From Corallochytrium limacisporum (taxonomy: Eukaryota; Opisthokonta): a DNA stretch of 64,000 nucleotides. The translations under genes were made by a program, and so were the position numbers. Location of the stretch: contig PDIP01000030.1 of assembly GCA_002811645.1 (NCBI GenBank), forward strand, positions 152,383 to 216,382. The letters are read 5' to 3'. This document shows positions 11,542 through 21,875 of the stretch, one piece after another (the stretch's first letter is position 1; each line of letters begins with the position of its first letter). The notes beneath the pieces were generated by a model that did no database searches, was not told the DNA's origin, and saw only the letters and a program-made list of their open reading frames with translations.

Positions 11542-13260
11542 ATGGTGCCGAGAAATAGTAGACATAGTCATGATCATCATGATCGTGACCAGGAGGCGAG
11601 TGACGGTCTCCTGTACCAGGAGGATGACTTTGAGTTTCAGGGCCTCGGCCAGCTGCACTCAGACAGAAGTGACGATGCCAGCGAAATCGATGATGATAGC
11701 GACTTTTGGCCTGAACCAGAGTACTACTTGGGCGTCTTCGACAAGTCCCTTCCGTGGAGGGCCATTATTGTAGTATTCCTCATTCAGACTGCTGAAGCGT
11801 TTCAGATCGCTCTCATTTTGCCATATGTGCCGTTTATGGTTGCTTCCTTCAAGGGCGTGGAAGAGAAATGGGTTGGAATATGGAGTGGACTGATTGGCGC
11901 ATCATTTCCTATGGGACAGAGTGTGTCCGCGGTGGCCTGGGGCATGATTAGTGACCGGTTTGGGGCAAGAAATACGCTGATGGTGTGCATGTTCTTTACA
12001 GGTATTCTTTCTTTCTTATTTGGGACAACACAGGCGCCCTGGCAGGCCATGGCATGTCGGTTTGCAACTGGATTGCTCAACGGAAATATCGGTGTTGTCA
12101 AAGGCTACCTCGCTCGCCACAGTACGCCAGAGAACCAGAAGACAGTCATGTCGTTCACCAGTGTGGCTTGGAACCTGGGCGCGTCTGTCGCACCCTTAGT
12201 GGGAGGTATGCTCGCAGACCCAGTCTCCAAGTATCCGGGTGTATTTAAGCCAGATGGATGGTTTGGTGATCCGTACCGGTATCTCTTACCGTCTATTGTT
12301 ACCGTAGGGGTCACGTATATCTCAATGCCGGTCGTGTTTTTCATGATTGATGAAGAGCCACCACACCGGCTCAGCATGCTTCGTGCAAGTGGAATATCTA
12401 CAACTTCAAACGATTCCACGGACATTCCTTTCGAAGAGCACAAGAAGAACAATGGCGCCGACCTCATTGCTCGAAAGTGGAAGGCCCTGGACAAGAAGCC
12501 ATTGTACATGTCTTGCTTACTGTACGGCTTCATCGCTGCACAGAGTATTGGCACAATGGAAACCATTCCACTCTTTTTCCGCGCTGGCGTAGACAAAGCT
12601 GGACTTGGTTTCAACTCGAGCTCGACTGGATTGGTCTTTAGTATCATGAGTGTTTGGGTGTGCATTTTCAGTGTGGCTTTCTATCCTAGGATCAATGCCA
12701 GACTGGCCAACCGCACCAGTAGTATGTGTATTCTGTTCATGGTGATCCTATTCTTGTTTATGCCTCTGGCTCATGATGTTACCATCAAGGCTGGAGGTTT
12801 GAAACAGACTGGTCCCAGTGGTCCCAGTGAGGTTCCCATCCCAACACTCACCTATGTCACTTTCATGTCCATGTACCGTGGATGTGTCACCATTGTCAGC
12901 TTCACAGGGGTCATGGTTATGATCAACAATAGTGTACCCCGAGAACTGCTTGGACGTGCCAATGGTCTGGGACAAATGGCAGCCTCTACGGCTAGATCCT
13001 TTGGTCCGACCACCGCTGGTCTGGTTTGGAGCTTGACCGCCGGTTCAGATGCATGTGATGCCGGAAATTTCTGGAACATATATCGCTGGGTTCCTTGGCT
13101 CCTGCTCTGCTTTGCCGCCGTTTGCACTTTCTTCGTAGCCTACAGTGTTCCCGTCAGTGTTGAGCATCCTTACGAGGAGGGCTATGAGACAATTCCGATG
13201 GAAGTGGACGACGAGGATCGCCGAGGAATGCGTTTGAGCACCTCCAGCCAGTTGGCGTAA
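11542..13260 (+). CDS. Major facilitator superfamily transporter (DHA1/ZIF-like)
   Basis: A 572-residue membrane transporter of the major facilitator superfamily, closest in feel to the fungal YCR023C/plant ZIFL branch of drug:H+ antiporter-like carriers. The first 70 residues are acidic and cytosolic. Two sets of six membrane helices follow, separated by a polar loop at about residues 270-320. The A-motif WGMISDRFGARNT after the second helix and the conserved LGRANGLGQMAAS segment near the end support the family. The substrate cannot be told; metal chelates or small drugs are typical. The acidic C-tail is cytosolic. The start is an ATG shortly after a purine-rich leader. It converges on BUD23 with 108 bp between stops. 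Confidence 0.88.
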   Translation: MVPRNSRHSHDHHDRDQEASDGLLYQEDDFEFQGLGQLHSDRSDDASEIDDDSDFWPEPEYYLGVFDKSLPWRAIIVVFLIQTAEAFQIALILPYVPFMVASFKGVEEKWVGIWSGLIGASFPMGQSVSAVAWGMISDRFGARNTLMVCMFFTGILSFLFGTTQAPWQAMACRFATGLLNGNIGVVKGYLARHSTPENQKTVMSFTSVAWNLGASVAPLVGGMLADPVSKYPGVFKPDGWFGDPYRYLLPSIVTVGVTYISMPVVFFMIDEEPPHRLSMLRASGISTTSNDSTDIPFEEHKKNNGADLIARKWKALDKKPLYMSCLLYGFIAAQSIGTMETIPLFFRAGVDKAGLGFNSSSTGLVFSIMSVWVCIFSVAFYPRINARLANRTSSMCILFMVILFLFMPLAHDVTIKAGGLKQTGPSGPSEVPIPTLTYVTFMSMYRGCVTIVSFTGVMVMINNSVPRELLGRANGLGQMAASTARSFGPTTAGLVWSLTAGSDACDAGNFWNIYRWVPWLLLCFAAVCTFFVAYSVPVSVEHPYEEGYETIPMEVDDEDRRGMRLSTSSQLA

Positions 13261-13368
13261 GGCGATGTAACAATTGGATCTGTGTGACATTACTTTGTTA
13301 ACTATTTATTTCTTTATTCCCAAGCATAACGTTTACTTATATGTATATAAAAAGCTAAAACCCTCACT

Positions 13369-14205
13369 TCAAAAACGAACCTTGCGCTTGCGCCCAGTGT
13401 ATGCAGAGTTGCGAGCTGTCTTCAAGCCCTTGAGCTTGCGCTGTTCCTTCTTCTGATTGATCCATTCGCGGCTACCTTTAAAGGCAGCCTTGATGTGGCG
13501 TCCCTTTCGACGGTCCCGGCTGTATTCACGACCAGTTGTTAGCACCTGATCACTCCCCTGTTCATCGGTCTTTGCTTGTGGGAGCATGCCCACAACGCCT
13601 GCAAACAGGACCAGGAAGATTTTTTTAGCCTTGGAGGAGTTTGGAAAATCAACCACAACACCACCACCGAAACCTGCCTTCAGAGCACTCTGGGTGATCA
13701 GTTCCATTTGTTGTGGTGCTTCCGGATATACTTGCAGGACTGCGCGAGCACCACGCTTTAGAGACTGGTACAAGGTGGTGAAGAACCGAGTGAGACGCTT
13801 GCGGGGCTCATGATCCTTACGGTCCGAGAAGCATAGCCACTGGACAGCGGAAATACTAATGGCCGCATCAAACGTTCCAGGCCGGAATGGTACACCTTGA
13901 CCCATATCAGCTACTGCCAAATCTCCACCAACCTCTCGTTGGGCACCAATCTGAATCATAGACTCCGAAATGTCCATGCCTACCCATTCGAAACCAGCCT
14001 CGGACAGGACTTCTCCACTTAGGCCGGAACCGCAGCCGACGTCTAGTATAAACGCGCTCTCACATTCAGGGACGGCCAATAGTTCAACAGCACGCTGAGC
14101 CATCTGGGTCTGAACCTCGATGACACGGCTGTTTTGTGTGTATTTGGATGCTTCTGTGTCATCATAGTAGAGCTCCGGTGGAGCAGTCAGCTCCGGACGT
14201 GACAT
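13369..14205 (-). CDS. BUD23: 18S rRNA (guanine-N7) methyltransferase Bud23
   Basis: A 278-residue ortholog of Bud23/WBSCR22, which methylates a guanine of 18S rRNA at N7 during small-subunit maturation, together with Trm112. The N-terminus (RPELTAPPELYYDDTEA) is the family hallmark. The SAM-binding motif ILDVGCGSGLSG lies at about residues 53-64, motif IV-like AISISAVQWLCF follows, and the basic C-terminal WBS domain (SREWINQKKEQRKLKG, ending KRKVRF) is complete. Length equals the human protein within a few residues. The start is the ATG at 14205; the frame is open a little further upstream but without an ATG. Confidence 0.95.
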   Translation of the reverse strand: MSRPELTAPPELYYDDTEASKYTQNSRVIEVQTQMAQRAVELLAVPECESAFILDVGCGSGLSGEVLSEAGFEWVGMDISESMIQIGAQREVGGDLAVADMGQGVPFRPGTFDAAISISAVQWLCFSDRKDHEPRKRLTRFFTTLYQSLKRGARAVLQVYPEAPQQMELITQSALKAGFGGGVVVDFPNSSKAKKIFLVLFAGVVGMLPQAKTDEQGSDQVLTTGREYSRDRRKGRHIKAAFKGSREWINQKKEQRKLKGLKTARNSAYTGRKRKVRF

Positions 14206-14651
14206 AACGGCCTTCACTATCTCGCAAACCAGGGACTTTGAATACTTTCCGGACAGATGGATTCAATTCTGCTCTGCTGAATCACAAAATAATAAGGGAT
14301 ACTCGAAAAATAAAAATAAAATCTCACTGCCTTCGTGAAGCCTCTTTGGCGCACTAAATACCTATGCAATGGAGAGACCCGCCATTCCTTGGTGAACGTC
14401 TCCAGAGCACCAATGCGGGTTTTTCCGGGCACACACGCGGGTCCTGACCCACCAAGCTTCGACCAGTCCCTCTCCCTCCCTACTCCCTCTCCCCTCTGCG
14501 CTCCGTAGAAAGTAGTCCGAGGTCCCGACGGTCCGAACCAGCCAGAGTTTGTTATTTGAGTCGCAGCAGCTATCTCCGAAGTCGGTTAAGTGTTTGGCTG
14601 TACACAACATCCGTACATTGTCGGTAGCGTACGACTGAATTCCAATAGAAG
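14206..14651. other. Short head-to-head interval (BUD23 / B12-binding-like)
   Basis: These 446 bp are the shortest divergent interval in the window. They contain a C/T-rich tract at about 14463-14507 and no recognisable gene. Both promoters must fit here. Confidence 0.5.
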
Positions 14652-15602
14652 ATGAGTGTTAACCGCGTAATCTCGGTTCTGCCTTCCGCAACAGAGGTGC
14701 TCTGCCTGATTCCGGGCGGGGCACAGAAGCTGGTCGGTCGCAGTCATGAATGCGATTATCCCGAGAATGTCCAGGATCGGCCGGTGCTGACAGGTCAGAG
14801 AGTGACTGCCACCGAAAGTGCTGAAATAGACAAGCAAGTTTCAGAGGCCTTGGCCAATGGTGAGAGTTTGTATACTTTGGATGAGGCTAAGATCATTGCC
14901 CTGAAGCCTGATGTAATTTTGACTCAAGATCTGTGTGAGGTTTGTAGTATTGACCTGAAGACTGTGACTCGTCTAGCAAGCACGATGAATCCTCAGCCAA
15001 AAGTTGTCAACATGAACCCCTTCAGCGTGGGAGATATTCTGGACAACATAGATACTGTGGGAAAAGCAGTCGATCTTGAGGAGGAGGCAAAGAAAACCAG
15101 ACAAGCTCTCGAAAGTAGAGTTGCTGAGCTGGTAAAGATTGCACACGGCAAGGCGTCCACGAGATCGGGACCAAAGCCAAACATTGCTTGGCTCGAATGG
15201 GCTGATCCATTCTACGTGGCCGGCCACTGGACTCCGGAATTGATCGCAATGGCTGGTGGAACACACCCTCTGAATGAAGCGCACAACAAGTCCATCCGTG
15301 TCAGTGAGGAGTGTCTAGTTGCTAGTAACCCGACTCACCTTGTGATCTGCCCGTGTGGTTTCGACCTTGAGCGCACAGAACAAGAGCTTCATCGCCTGTT
15401 GGAGACCAGCTGGTTCAAGACAATGAGCCCAAAGCTCGAAAAGATTGCACTTGTGGACGGTAACCAAATGTTCAATCGTCCCGGTCCCAGAGTCATCGAT
15501 GGGTTGGCCTGGCTGGTCGGTTGGCTCAACGACATTCCTGAAGTCATACCCGAAGACTTCCCTTGGAGACCTGTAGAGAATAAGCGTTCCATCGCAGCAT
15601 GA
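14652..15602 (+). CDS. Cobalamin/iron-siderophore periplasmic-binding-like protein
   Basis: A 316-residue protein of the COG0614/BtuF-like class III substrate-binding fold. It begins RVISVLPSATEVLCLIPGG, the typical start of bacterial cobalamin-binding proteins. Further matches are GRSHECDYPENV, IIALKPDVILTQDLCEVC, IAWLEWADPFYVAGHWTPEL and RPGPRVIDGLAWLVGWLND. In bacteria such proteins feed an ABC transporter from the periplasm. Here there is no signal peptide, so the protein is probably cytosolic and its role open: corrinoid or metal-chelate binding are possibilities. Homologs occur in some eukaryotes; transfer from bacteria is a reasonable inference. The start is the first ATG and no intron is seen. 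Confidence 0.82.
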   Translation: MSVNRVISVLPSATEVLCLIPGGAQKLVGRSHECDYPENVQDRPVLTGQRVTATESAEIDKQVSEALANGESLYTLDEAKIIALKPDVILTQDLCEVCSIDLKTVTRLASTMNPQPKVVNMNPFSVGDILDNIDTVGKAVDLEEEAKKTRQALESRVAELVKIAHGKASTRSGPKPNIAWLEWADPFYVAGHWTPELIAMAGGTHPLNEAHNKSIRVSEECLVASNPTHLVICPCGFDLERTEQELHRLLETSWFKTMSPKLEKIALVDGNQMFNRPGPRVIDGLAWLVGWLNDIPEVIPEDFPWRPVENKRSIAA

Positions 15603-15647
15603 TGTCCGGAACAAGACTCAACCATACCTTCGGCCTAGGTTGTACTC

Positions 15648-15653
15648 AATAAA
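15648..15653 (+). promoter_or_regulatory. Probable polyadenylation signal AATAAA
   Basis: A canonical AATAAA hexamer 46 nt after the stop codon of the B12-binding-like gene, in the expected place for 3'-end formation. Support is positional only. Confidence 0.5.
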
Positions 15654-15763
15654 TTCCCCCCTCCCCACTCTTCCTTTCATGGTGTTGCAGACCGGCACCC
15701 CCCTCCCCGGGGCCACCAGGGCCCCCCGCTTCCTTCGCAGGCTTCCTGCTGTGCCTGCCCCCC

Positions 15764-15947
15764 NNNNNNNNNNNNNNNNNNNNNNNNNNNNNNNNNNNNN
15801 NNNNNNNNNNNNNNNNNNNNNNNNNNNNNNNNNNNNNNNNNNNNNNNNNNNNNNNNNNNNNNNNNNNNNNNNNNNNNNNNNNNNNNNNNNNNNNNNNNNN
15901 NNNNNNNNNNNNNNNNNNNNNNNNNNNNNNNNNNNNNNNNNNNNNNN
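15764..15947. other. Assembly gap (184 Ns)
   Basis: A run of 184 unknown bases. The left flank (from about 15700) is C/G-rich with CCCCGGGG-type inverted blocks and ends in six Cs. The right flank resumes with CCGGGTGGGG. The gap probably reflects a GC hairpin that was hard to sequence. It lies between two + strand genes, one of the few places where strand alternation fails. Confidence 0.95.
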
Positions 15948-16046
15948 CCGGGTGGGGAAGAAGGACATTCACGTGCCGGCGTTTTGATGATTTGCGTGTA
16001 CGTGTGTATTGTATTTGCATATAGGTTGCAGAAGTGGGAACCAGTT

Positions 16047-16074
16047 GAGCCTATTTCAAATTTGAAATAGGCTC
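16047..16074. repeat. 28-bp perfect palindrome
   Basis: GAGCCTATTTCAAA is followed without spacer by its exact reverse complement. It lies 110 bp upstream of the proposed start of the CID-RRM gene and 100 bp right of the assembly gap. It is AT-rich inside with GC at the tips, unlike the G/C hairpins elsewhere in the window. Confidence 0.85.
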
Positions 16075-16183
16075 TTTAGATAAATTATAACCGCTATAAA
16101 TTATTAAGGGATAAATCTACTGCGATCATTCCAATACAACGCATGCTGAAATTGAGCGACTATGCTATGGGTTTATATTAAAG

Positions 16184-17964
16184 ATGAACAGGTAAGTTGA
16201 TAGACTGACGTATATTTGTTTGTGTAAAGAACCATGGGTGGTCCAAATGTTCCAGCCGAAGTCCTCAAGTTTGAGCGCGAAATTAATGACATGAAGAACG
16301 ATCGTCCTCCTGTCAGCAAAGAGCGCGTGGCACTTTTGACATCGATAGCTGGAAAGCACATGGCTTATTACAAATTTATTGTTCAATATGTGGAAAGATT
16401 CCTGAAGAAATGCGCCCCTGAATTCAAGGTTGGTGTCATGTATGTGATTGATGCTCTTTGTAGAGCACCTCCAAGCAATAGCATAAGGAAGAAGGATCTA
16501 CAAAAATTTGCGGAGCGGTTTGAGCGCAATCTTAAATCAACGTTTCTCGACTCTTACAAAGCTGCCCAGTCCTCTGACCAGGCTCGCTTCAAGAAGCTGC
16601 TGACTCTGTGGGAGAAGGGCAACACATTCTCAACTGCGGAACTCCAGGAAATTCGCGCCGAAGTAGGTGCAGACGACGGGTCATCCGGCAGACAAAGCAC
16701 TGCTCGAGATGCTCATCACAGCACCCGCACAGGCGCACTCAGTCAACAGTCTCCTAATATAGAGGAAGATGGTGGTGCTGGAAAGCTCAACATCACCCTT
16801 GATGGATTCGACTATGATGAAGACGATGAGGATCCTGAACAGAGAATTGCAGGCCAGAAACGGAGAATTGCAGAAGCAGAAGACCGTCTCAATGATGATG
16901 ACGACGAGGACTTCGGCGATATCAAGATCCCAAAGATTGGGAACGGCAGCAGTGATGAAGACGAACACGATTTTTGGACCAGCGATGAATTGATGGCAGC
17001 CTCTGATATGCATAAAGAGCTTGTTCCTCTCCTGCATGAGCAGATGCAATCCCTCGGCATAGCACTACCACCAGGTGCTGAGTTGCCCACCGGGGGTATC
17101 TATCAGTATGCGCAACCAAAAATGAAAAAACTACGCAAGAGTGTCCGTAGACTCACTGGTCCACAACTCATGACATTGGTACCTGCTATCAAGGCTGCAA
17201 TCATTGAAGCAGAGAAAGAGGAAGAACGAAAACTGCAAGAATTCGAGAGCCGAGAAAAGGCAGGCAGATCACCACCTCAAGGTTCCTATGGTCATGGTAA
17301 CCAGCCCCATGGAAGTATGGACTCAGGTGCTCCACATCGCGGAAGCATCGACTCTAATGGAACCCGCGAGTCATTTCACCGGAACAGTGGTGGGCCGCCG
17401 CCACCTCCTGGACCGCCCCCTGGAGTTCACACTGGATACCAGCGTCTCTATGCCGACAGCCGCAGTCATTCAGGCCCACCGCCACCCTCTACGCACCACA
17501 ATGATGATCCCAACCACATGGTTAAGGTTCTGTCAACAACTCTACATGTGGCGAACATTTCTATGGATTTCCAGGAATCTGAAGTACGTGATGCTTTCTC
17601 CAGAGTAGGTGAAGTGCTGGGAGTCACTTTCATGCCACCGAGGGCCGGTGATAATTCCAAGCGTTGCTTCGTAAAAGCTGCATCTCGTGACGGGGCCGAG
17701 CGAATGATGGAAAAATTCAATGGACAGCCACTAGAGGAGGGAACAATGCCAGTAAAGATTGGCTGGGGACAGGGCTTTGAACAGAAGAAGATGCGACCCC
17801 CTGAGGTCCAATACCATCATCCGTCCGGTACCACGAGTATCCCTCTTCCACGATTTCGCCATGTGAATTTGGTTGACATCCAGAACGGGAGTGTTGTGGA
17901 CCTGACTACCATGCCCGCCGACATGGTTCTACCAACTGTCGACATTCGCCGACTTCGTCCTTAA
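16184..17964 (+). CDS. CID- and RRM-containing transcription termination factor (Nrd1/Seb1/SCAF8-like)
   Basis: A nuclear RNA polymerase II CTD-binding protein. Residues 1-140 form a CTD-interacting domain (YYKFIVQYVERFLKKC, FKVGVMYVIDALCR). An acidic Asp/Glu-rich middle follows, then a Gly/Pro-rich segment (GPPPPPGPPPG) and one RRM at about residues 425-505 (TLHVANISMDF, RCFVKAASRDGAERMM, VKIGWGQGF). This order is that of Nrd1, Seb1 and SCAF4/8, which couple polymerase to termination and 3'-end choice. The long frame has an ATG at 16234. I prefer 16184 joined over a 38-nt intron, which adds four in-frame codons (MNRT); this splice is inferred. Without the intron the protein is 576 residues. 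Confidence 0.85.
16192..16229 (+). other. Putative 38-nt spliceosomal intron just after the start codon
   Basis: It begins GTAAGT, carries a branch-point-like ACTGAC 21 nt from the 3' end, then a T-rich stretch ending in AAAG. It would interrupt the second codon after ATG AAC and rejoin in frame with the CID-RRM frame. An intron right behind the start codon is typical of intron-poor genomes. A downstream ATG makes a spliced product optional, so this is a hypothesis. Confidence 0.5.
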
Positions 17965-18028
17965 GTAGACTCTTTATAAGCTTCATTACTCTTCTATTGT
18001 TTACTGTTTCTTTATACCTGCTCTGTGC

Positions 18029-19165
18029 TTACTCCCAGCGCGGGACATCATATTCATCGAATCCTGTCCTTCTTGGGGCTGTGCCGAAATAGTCGTCTTC
18101 GTCATAGTCACTATTCTCAGAACTGCTCTGCGCGTAGTCCTGACCATAGTCGTTTATCTCGTTCGAACCATCACCACCCGCTTTTCCGAGGGTGAAACGA
18201 GACATGGCGTTTTCAATGTTTGTGATCTCCTGCTGCTTTATGCGCTCCCGGTACGCACGGCGATCTGCACGCCCGCGCGCCTCAGTGTGGTCTTCAAGAT
18301 TCTCCCCATCGTCTGATGAGACTACATACGACTGAAGTATGTCTCGATGGTGCACAGGCACAAAATTCTGATGTTTCCGACGCCTCGGTCGTCCGCAGCC
18401 ATTGGAGTCATCCGATAGCGAGTTCTCTAAATCGTCGTCTTCGTCGTCGCGATAGTAGTCATTCATCAGCCGATTCATCGCGGCTCGCGGGCCCTTTGCG
18501 TACCGCACCTTCGGAAGGTCCCCCTCCTCTTCGTCTGGATAGTCATTGGCCCAATGGTTCTCTGCGTTCGAATCCTCATCATCGCTTGCTCCTGCCAAGT
18601 CGTCCGTTTCAGTGTCACTATCAAGGACCAAGTCTTCATCCACCACATACTGGAGCACATTCGATCCCGATAAATCGGTTGGCAACGCGGACAATTCATT
18701 TTCAGGAATGCGCTCGTAGACATCGATCGCATCTTCCCCAGATATCTTCGCAGCATCGTCAACCCAGCGAATGGTATGCTCTTCGTCAAGCTGTAGTGTC
18801 TGTCCATCATTGTCCTGCACCAGCAGGCGAAGCTTCTTCCTCCGGGGACTCTCATTTTCCTGATAATCTCCATTACGCTTTGCGGGATTTTGCTTTGCTC
18901 TGTCCAATGGACTCAAAACTGTATGGTGACCTAGGCCCTTTTGCTGCTCGGCTCTTGGCTTGGACTCTGATTCCTTGTGCACATATCGCCGATAGACATA
19001 TCTTCTGTTCGTAACAGCTTTACCAACTGTTTGTGCGGGGGATAAATCTGCCTTTCGCTTTCGTCCACTGCTGGTACCATTGCTACCAGTGTCTGTGTTC
19101 AGTACAAGGTACTCCACACCTTCATTATCCGAAGTCTTCCGGCGCTTGATGCCTATATACTCCAT
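18029..19165 (-). CDS. IWR1: Iwr1-family RNA polymerase II import factor
   Basis: A 378-residue Iwr1/SLC7A6OS-type protein. Iwr1 binds assembled RNA polymerase II between its two large subunits and directs its nuclear import. The diagnostic acidic motif is DSNAENHWANDYPDEEE, near residues 216-232. The N-terminus has basic clusters (IGIKRRKTS, GRKRKADL) that could serve as the nuclear localisation signal. The rest is largely acidic and disordered, as in the family. The start is the first ATG. It converges on the CID-RRM gene with 64 bp between stops, so two RNA polymerase II factors sit tail to tail. Confidence 0.85.
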   Translation of the reverse strand: MEYIGIKRRKTSDNEGVEYLVLNTDTGSNGTSSGRKRKADLSPAQTVGKAVTNRRYVYRRYVHKESESKPRAEQQKGLGHHTVLSPLDRAKQNPAKRNGDYQENESPRRKKLRLLVQDNDGQTLQLDEEHTIRWVDDAAKISGEDAIDVYERIPENELSALPTDLSGSNVLQYVVDEDLVLDSDTETDDLAGASDDEDSNAENHWANDYPDEEEGDLPKVRYAKGPRAAMNRLMNDYYRDDEDDDLENSLSDDSNGCGRPRRRKHQNFVPVHHRDILQSYVVSSDDGENLEDHTEARGRADRRAYRERIKQQEITNIENAMSRFTLGKAGGDGSNEINDYGQDYAQSSSENSDYDEDDYFGTAPRRTGFDEYDVPRWE

Positions 19166-20236
19166 TCTTTACTGCAGGATCATGTTTTTCACCTTGTCCT
19201 CATACTGTGGGTCCCCATATGGATCACCAAATGCAAAAGCACCTGTTCGCCATGTTCTGGGGCCATGTTATAATCTATACCTTGCCTGGAGACCCTGCTA
19301 CTCACCCTATCCCAACAACATTCCTGTAAGGACAACACAACACGCGCTCTGGCCTCCAGTGGAAACCGAACGCGTTTCGCACCACTGATCAATTTCCTTC
19401 CGGAGTGGAGACAGCTGACGGGTACCGCGCGTTTGGAAGCCACCCCGGGCCGGAGGGGTCGCGCACACCCTGGGTCCCCTCCCCTCCAGCTTCTCCGCAA
19501 CAAGTGCCAAGAGAGAGTGGGCAGGGGAAGGAAGCGCAGGAAGGGAAGAGTTCCGGCCAGGAATAGTACCCTCGGAACACACTTCAGCGTGTGAGGGAAT
19601 CCGTGTGGAACGTTTCCCGTACTTTCGATGTGAGCGAGAGGGGGGGGGGGGTTGAGAGCGGTTTGGTTCCGCTTTATCCACGTTCTCCCTCTGTCTTTGT
19701 TCGCGAAATTTTTTTCTCTGGTGGTGGACGAAACGATGGGAACTGAGTGCGGGTCACACAGTGGAGCAGGAGATGGGGGCGGGGGAGCCGGGTCGATCCG
19801 CCGGCGGTGCTGGATAGGCCAGACCGTATGGTGGGTGTAAGGGCTTCGCATGCCTCGTCCCCCCACGCGGAGCCAGGAAGCGGGTGTCGGGGGAGAGCGG
19901 GGTCGGACTTGTGCTGTGCGAAATGAATTAGACAGAGAAGACGTCAAGCTTTCTGTTGATAAGCAGGACACATGGTGCACCATTTTCGGGTTAATTTTCG
20001 ACTGTCAAGGTGTACAGGTATTTGTCTGAGATTTTAAACAAACATGTTCTGCTTCAGAACTGGTAGAATTGTTACACAGGGCCCAAAGGAGCATCTTCGC
20101 AGGCCTACTACGAACGGCAAGGTAGGACACACCCAGCAGAACTGCAAGTCTTTGCGACTGTCATTGCCATGTGGAGCAGCTAAGATAAGGCAAAAACACA
20201 AGTTCAATTGACGTGCAATCAAAGAAGAGAGAAGCC
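19166..20236. other. Head-to-head interval IWR1 / MDJ1 with G-runs
   Basis: 1.07 kb without a recognisable gene. A GC-rich block spans about 19430-19660 and includes a run of twelve Gs at 19640-19651. A small frame from an ATG at 20044 (57 codons) precedes MDJ1 and may be an upstream ORF. The two promoters are expected here. Confidence 0.5.
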
Positions 20237-21805
20237 ATGCTGATGCAAAAAGCTGCACGGTGTTGTGGGGGTTCCTTGGCGCACCACAACTTTGGATTGC
20301 GGTCTTTCGTCACCGCTCGTCTTGTATCCAAGTCGATACCAACCATGACTGTGGTCCACAAGACTACTTTTGCAGCACCATGCTTGGGTACTGCTTTACT
20401 GTCAAAAAGTGGGATGACCATGGAACAGAAGCGTGGTTTTCATGCCAGCCGACCTGCTTTTGCAAAGGATTACTATGAAGTCCTTGGCCTTCAGAAGGGA
20501 GCCAGTGCGTCTGAGATCAAGAAGGCATACTATCAAATGGCGAAAAAGTATCATCCAGACACAAACAAAGACAATCCTGAGGCACAGAAACATTTCCAAG
20601 AGGTCGGTGAGGCCTACGAAACACTGCGTGATGAAGAGAAGCGCAAAATTTATGACCAGTATGGGCATGCGGGCTTCGATGGCGGTATGGGCGGTGGTCA
20701 GGGTGGATTCCGTCAAGGATTCGGTAATCAGGGAGGCTTTAACCCGGAGGACTTGTTCCGTGACTTTGAGTCGGTTTTCCGCCAAGCTGGTATGGATTTC
20801 GATGGCTTTGGCAACAGTCGTGGAGGACAGCGCCAGAGTGCTCCCATGCAGGGTGGCCACGTTCAGAGTCAGATCAATTTGAGTTTCATGGAAGCAGTCA
20901 AGGGCTGCACCAAGAGGGTCCGCTACAGTAAAGTTGTCGAGTGTGAGAGCTGTGGTGGCACTGGTAGTGCCCCCGGAAGCTCTCGCAAGACTTGTACTCG
21001 CTGTGGTGGCACTGGTGAAGAAGTCATGGATGCGGGCATAATGAAGTTTGCATCTACTTGCCGAAAGTGCCAGGGTATGGGTACCATACTTACGGATCCT
21101 TGCAGTAAATGCGATGGTACAGGACGGATCCGCACCAATGAAGAAATTAGTGTCGACATTCCTGCTGGTGTTGACACGGGTATGGATATTCGCATTAGCG
21201 GTGCAGGCAACGCAGGCGTGAATGGAGGCCCGCCTGGCAACTTATATGTCACTGTCAATGTTGCATCGAGCCGGGAGTTCAAGCGTGACGGTGCGAACAT
21301 CCACTCAAGTGTGAACTTGAACTATTTGCACGCCATTTTGGGTGGTTCTGTTGATATTGAAGGCATCGATGGGCTCATGAACCTCAAGGTGCCAAATGGG
21401 TCGCAACCTGGTGACGTGCTGCGTCTCCGTGGGCGTGGTATCAAACACATTGACTCTTCCATCCGCGGAGATCACTTCGTGACTCTAAATGTTGTGCTTC
21501 CGCAGCGTGTCACGGAGGTTGAGAAAGAGGCCTTGCTGGACATGGTCGCGCAGGATTCGTCCCTGCTCAACAACAAACGCATAGAGATCAATGGACTTGA
21601 TGACCACGTTGAGAAGCAACACGAGCAATCAGGGGAGAGCGACAATCACAGCCCTGATGAGGACAGTGGGAATACGGATGAAACCAACGAGGAAAGTGCC
21701 AAAGATTGCAAAGGTAAGAAGAAGGGATTGTTCAGCAAGATCAAGGAAGCTTTCACTGACGAGGTTGATAGCGAGAAGAAGAAGAAAGCAGCCGGCGGTG
21801 CATAA
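20237..21805 (+). CDS. MDJ1: Mitochondrial DnaJ co-chaperone (Mdj1 type)
   Basis: A 522-residue type I DnaJ. It has a long mitochondrial-type leader (residues 1 to about 75), a J domain at about 78-143 with HPD at 106-108, a Gly/Phe-rich segment, four zinc-binding repeats ([36 protein letters not shown]) and the C-terminal substrate-binding domains. It stimulates the mitochondrial Hsp70 in folding and protection of matrix proteins. The tail beyond the usual DnaJ end (about 60 residues) is acidic then Lys-rich, which is unusual. I use the ATG at 20237; upstream codons in frame lack an ATG. It converges on HDAC8 with 70 bp between stops. Confidence 0.93.
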   Translation: MLMQKAARCCGGSLAHHNFGLRSFVTARLVSKSIPTMTVVHKTTFAAPCLGTALLSKSGMTMEQKRGFHASRPAFAKDYYEVLGLQKGASASEIKKAYYQMAKKYHPDTNKDNPEAQKHFQEVGEAYETLRDEEKRKIYDQYGHAGFDGGMGGGQGGFRQGFGNQGGFNPEDLFRDFESVFRQAGMDFDGFGNSRGGQRQSAPMQGGHVQSQINLSFMEAVKGCTKRVRYSKVVECESCGGTGSAPGSSRKTCTRCGGTGEEVMDAGIMKFASTCRKCQGMGTILTDPCSKCDGTGRIRTNEEISVDIPAGVDTGMDIRISGAGNAGVNGGPPGNLYVTVNVASSREFKRDGANIHSSVNLNYLHAILGGSVDIEGIDGLMNLKVPNGSQPGDVLRLRGRGIKHIDSSIRGDHFVTLNVVLPQRVTEVEKEALLDMVAQDSSLLNNKRIEINGLDDHVEKQHEQSGESDNHSPDEDSGNTDETNEESAKDCKGKKKGLFSKIKEAFTDEVDSEKKKKAAGGA

Positions 21806-21875
21806 CGTCAGTTCACAGCCATGTAGCATTGTAAGATTAAAATTATGAATGAATACATCAGACCACGTTCAAGTC

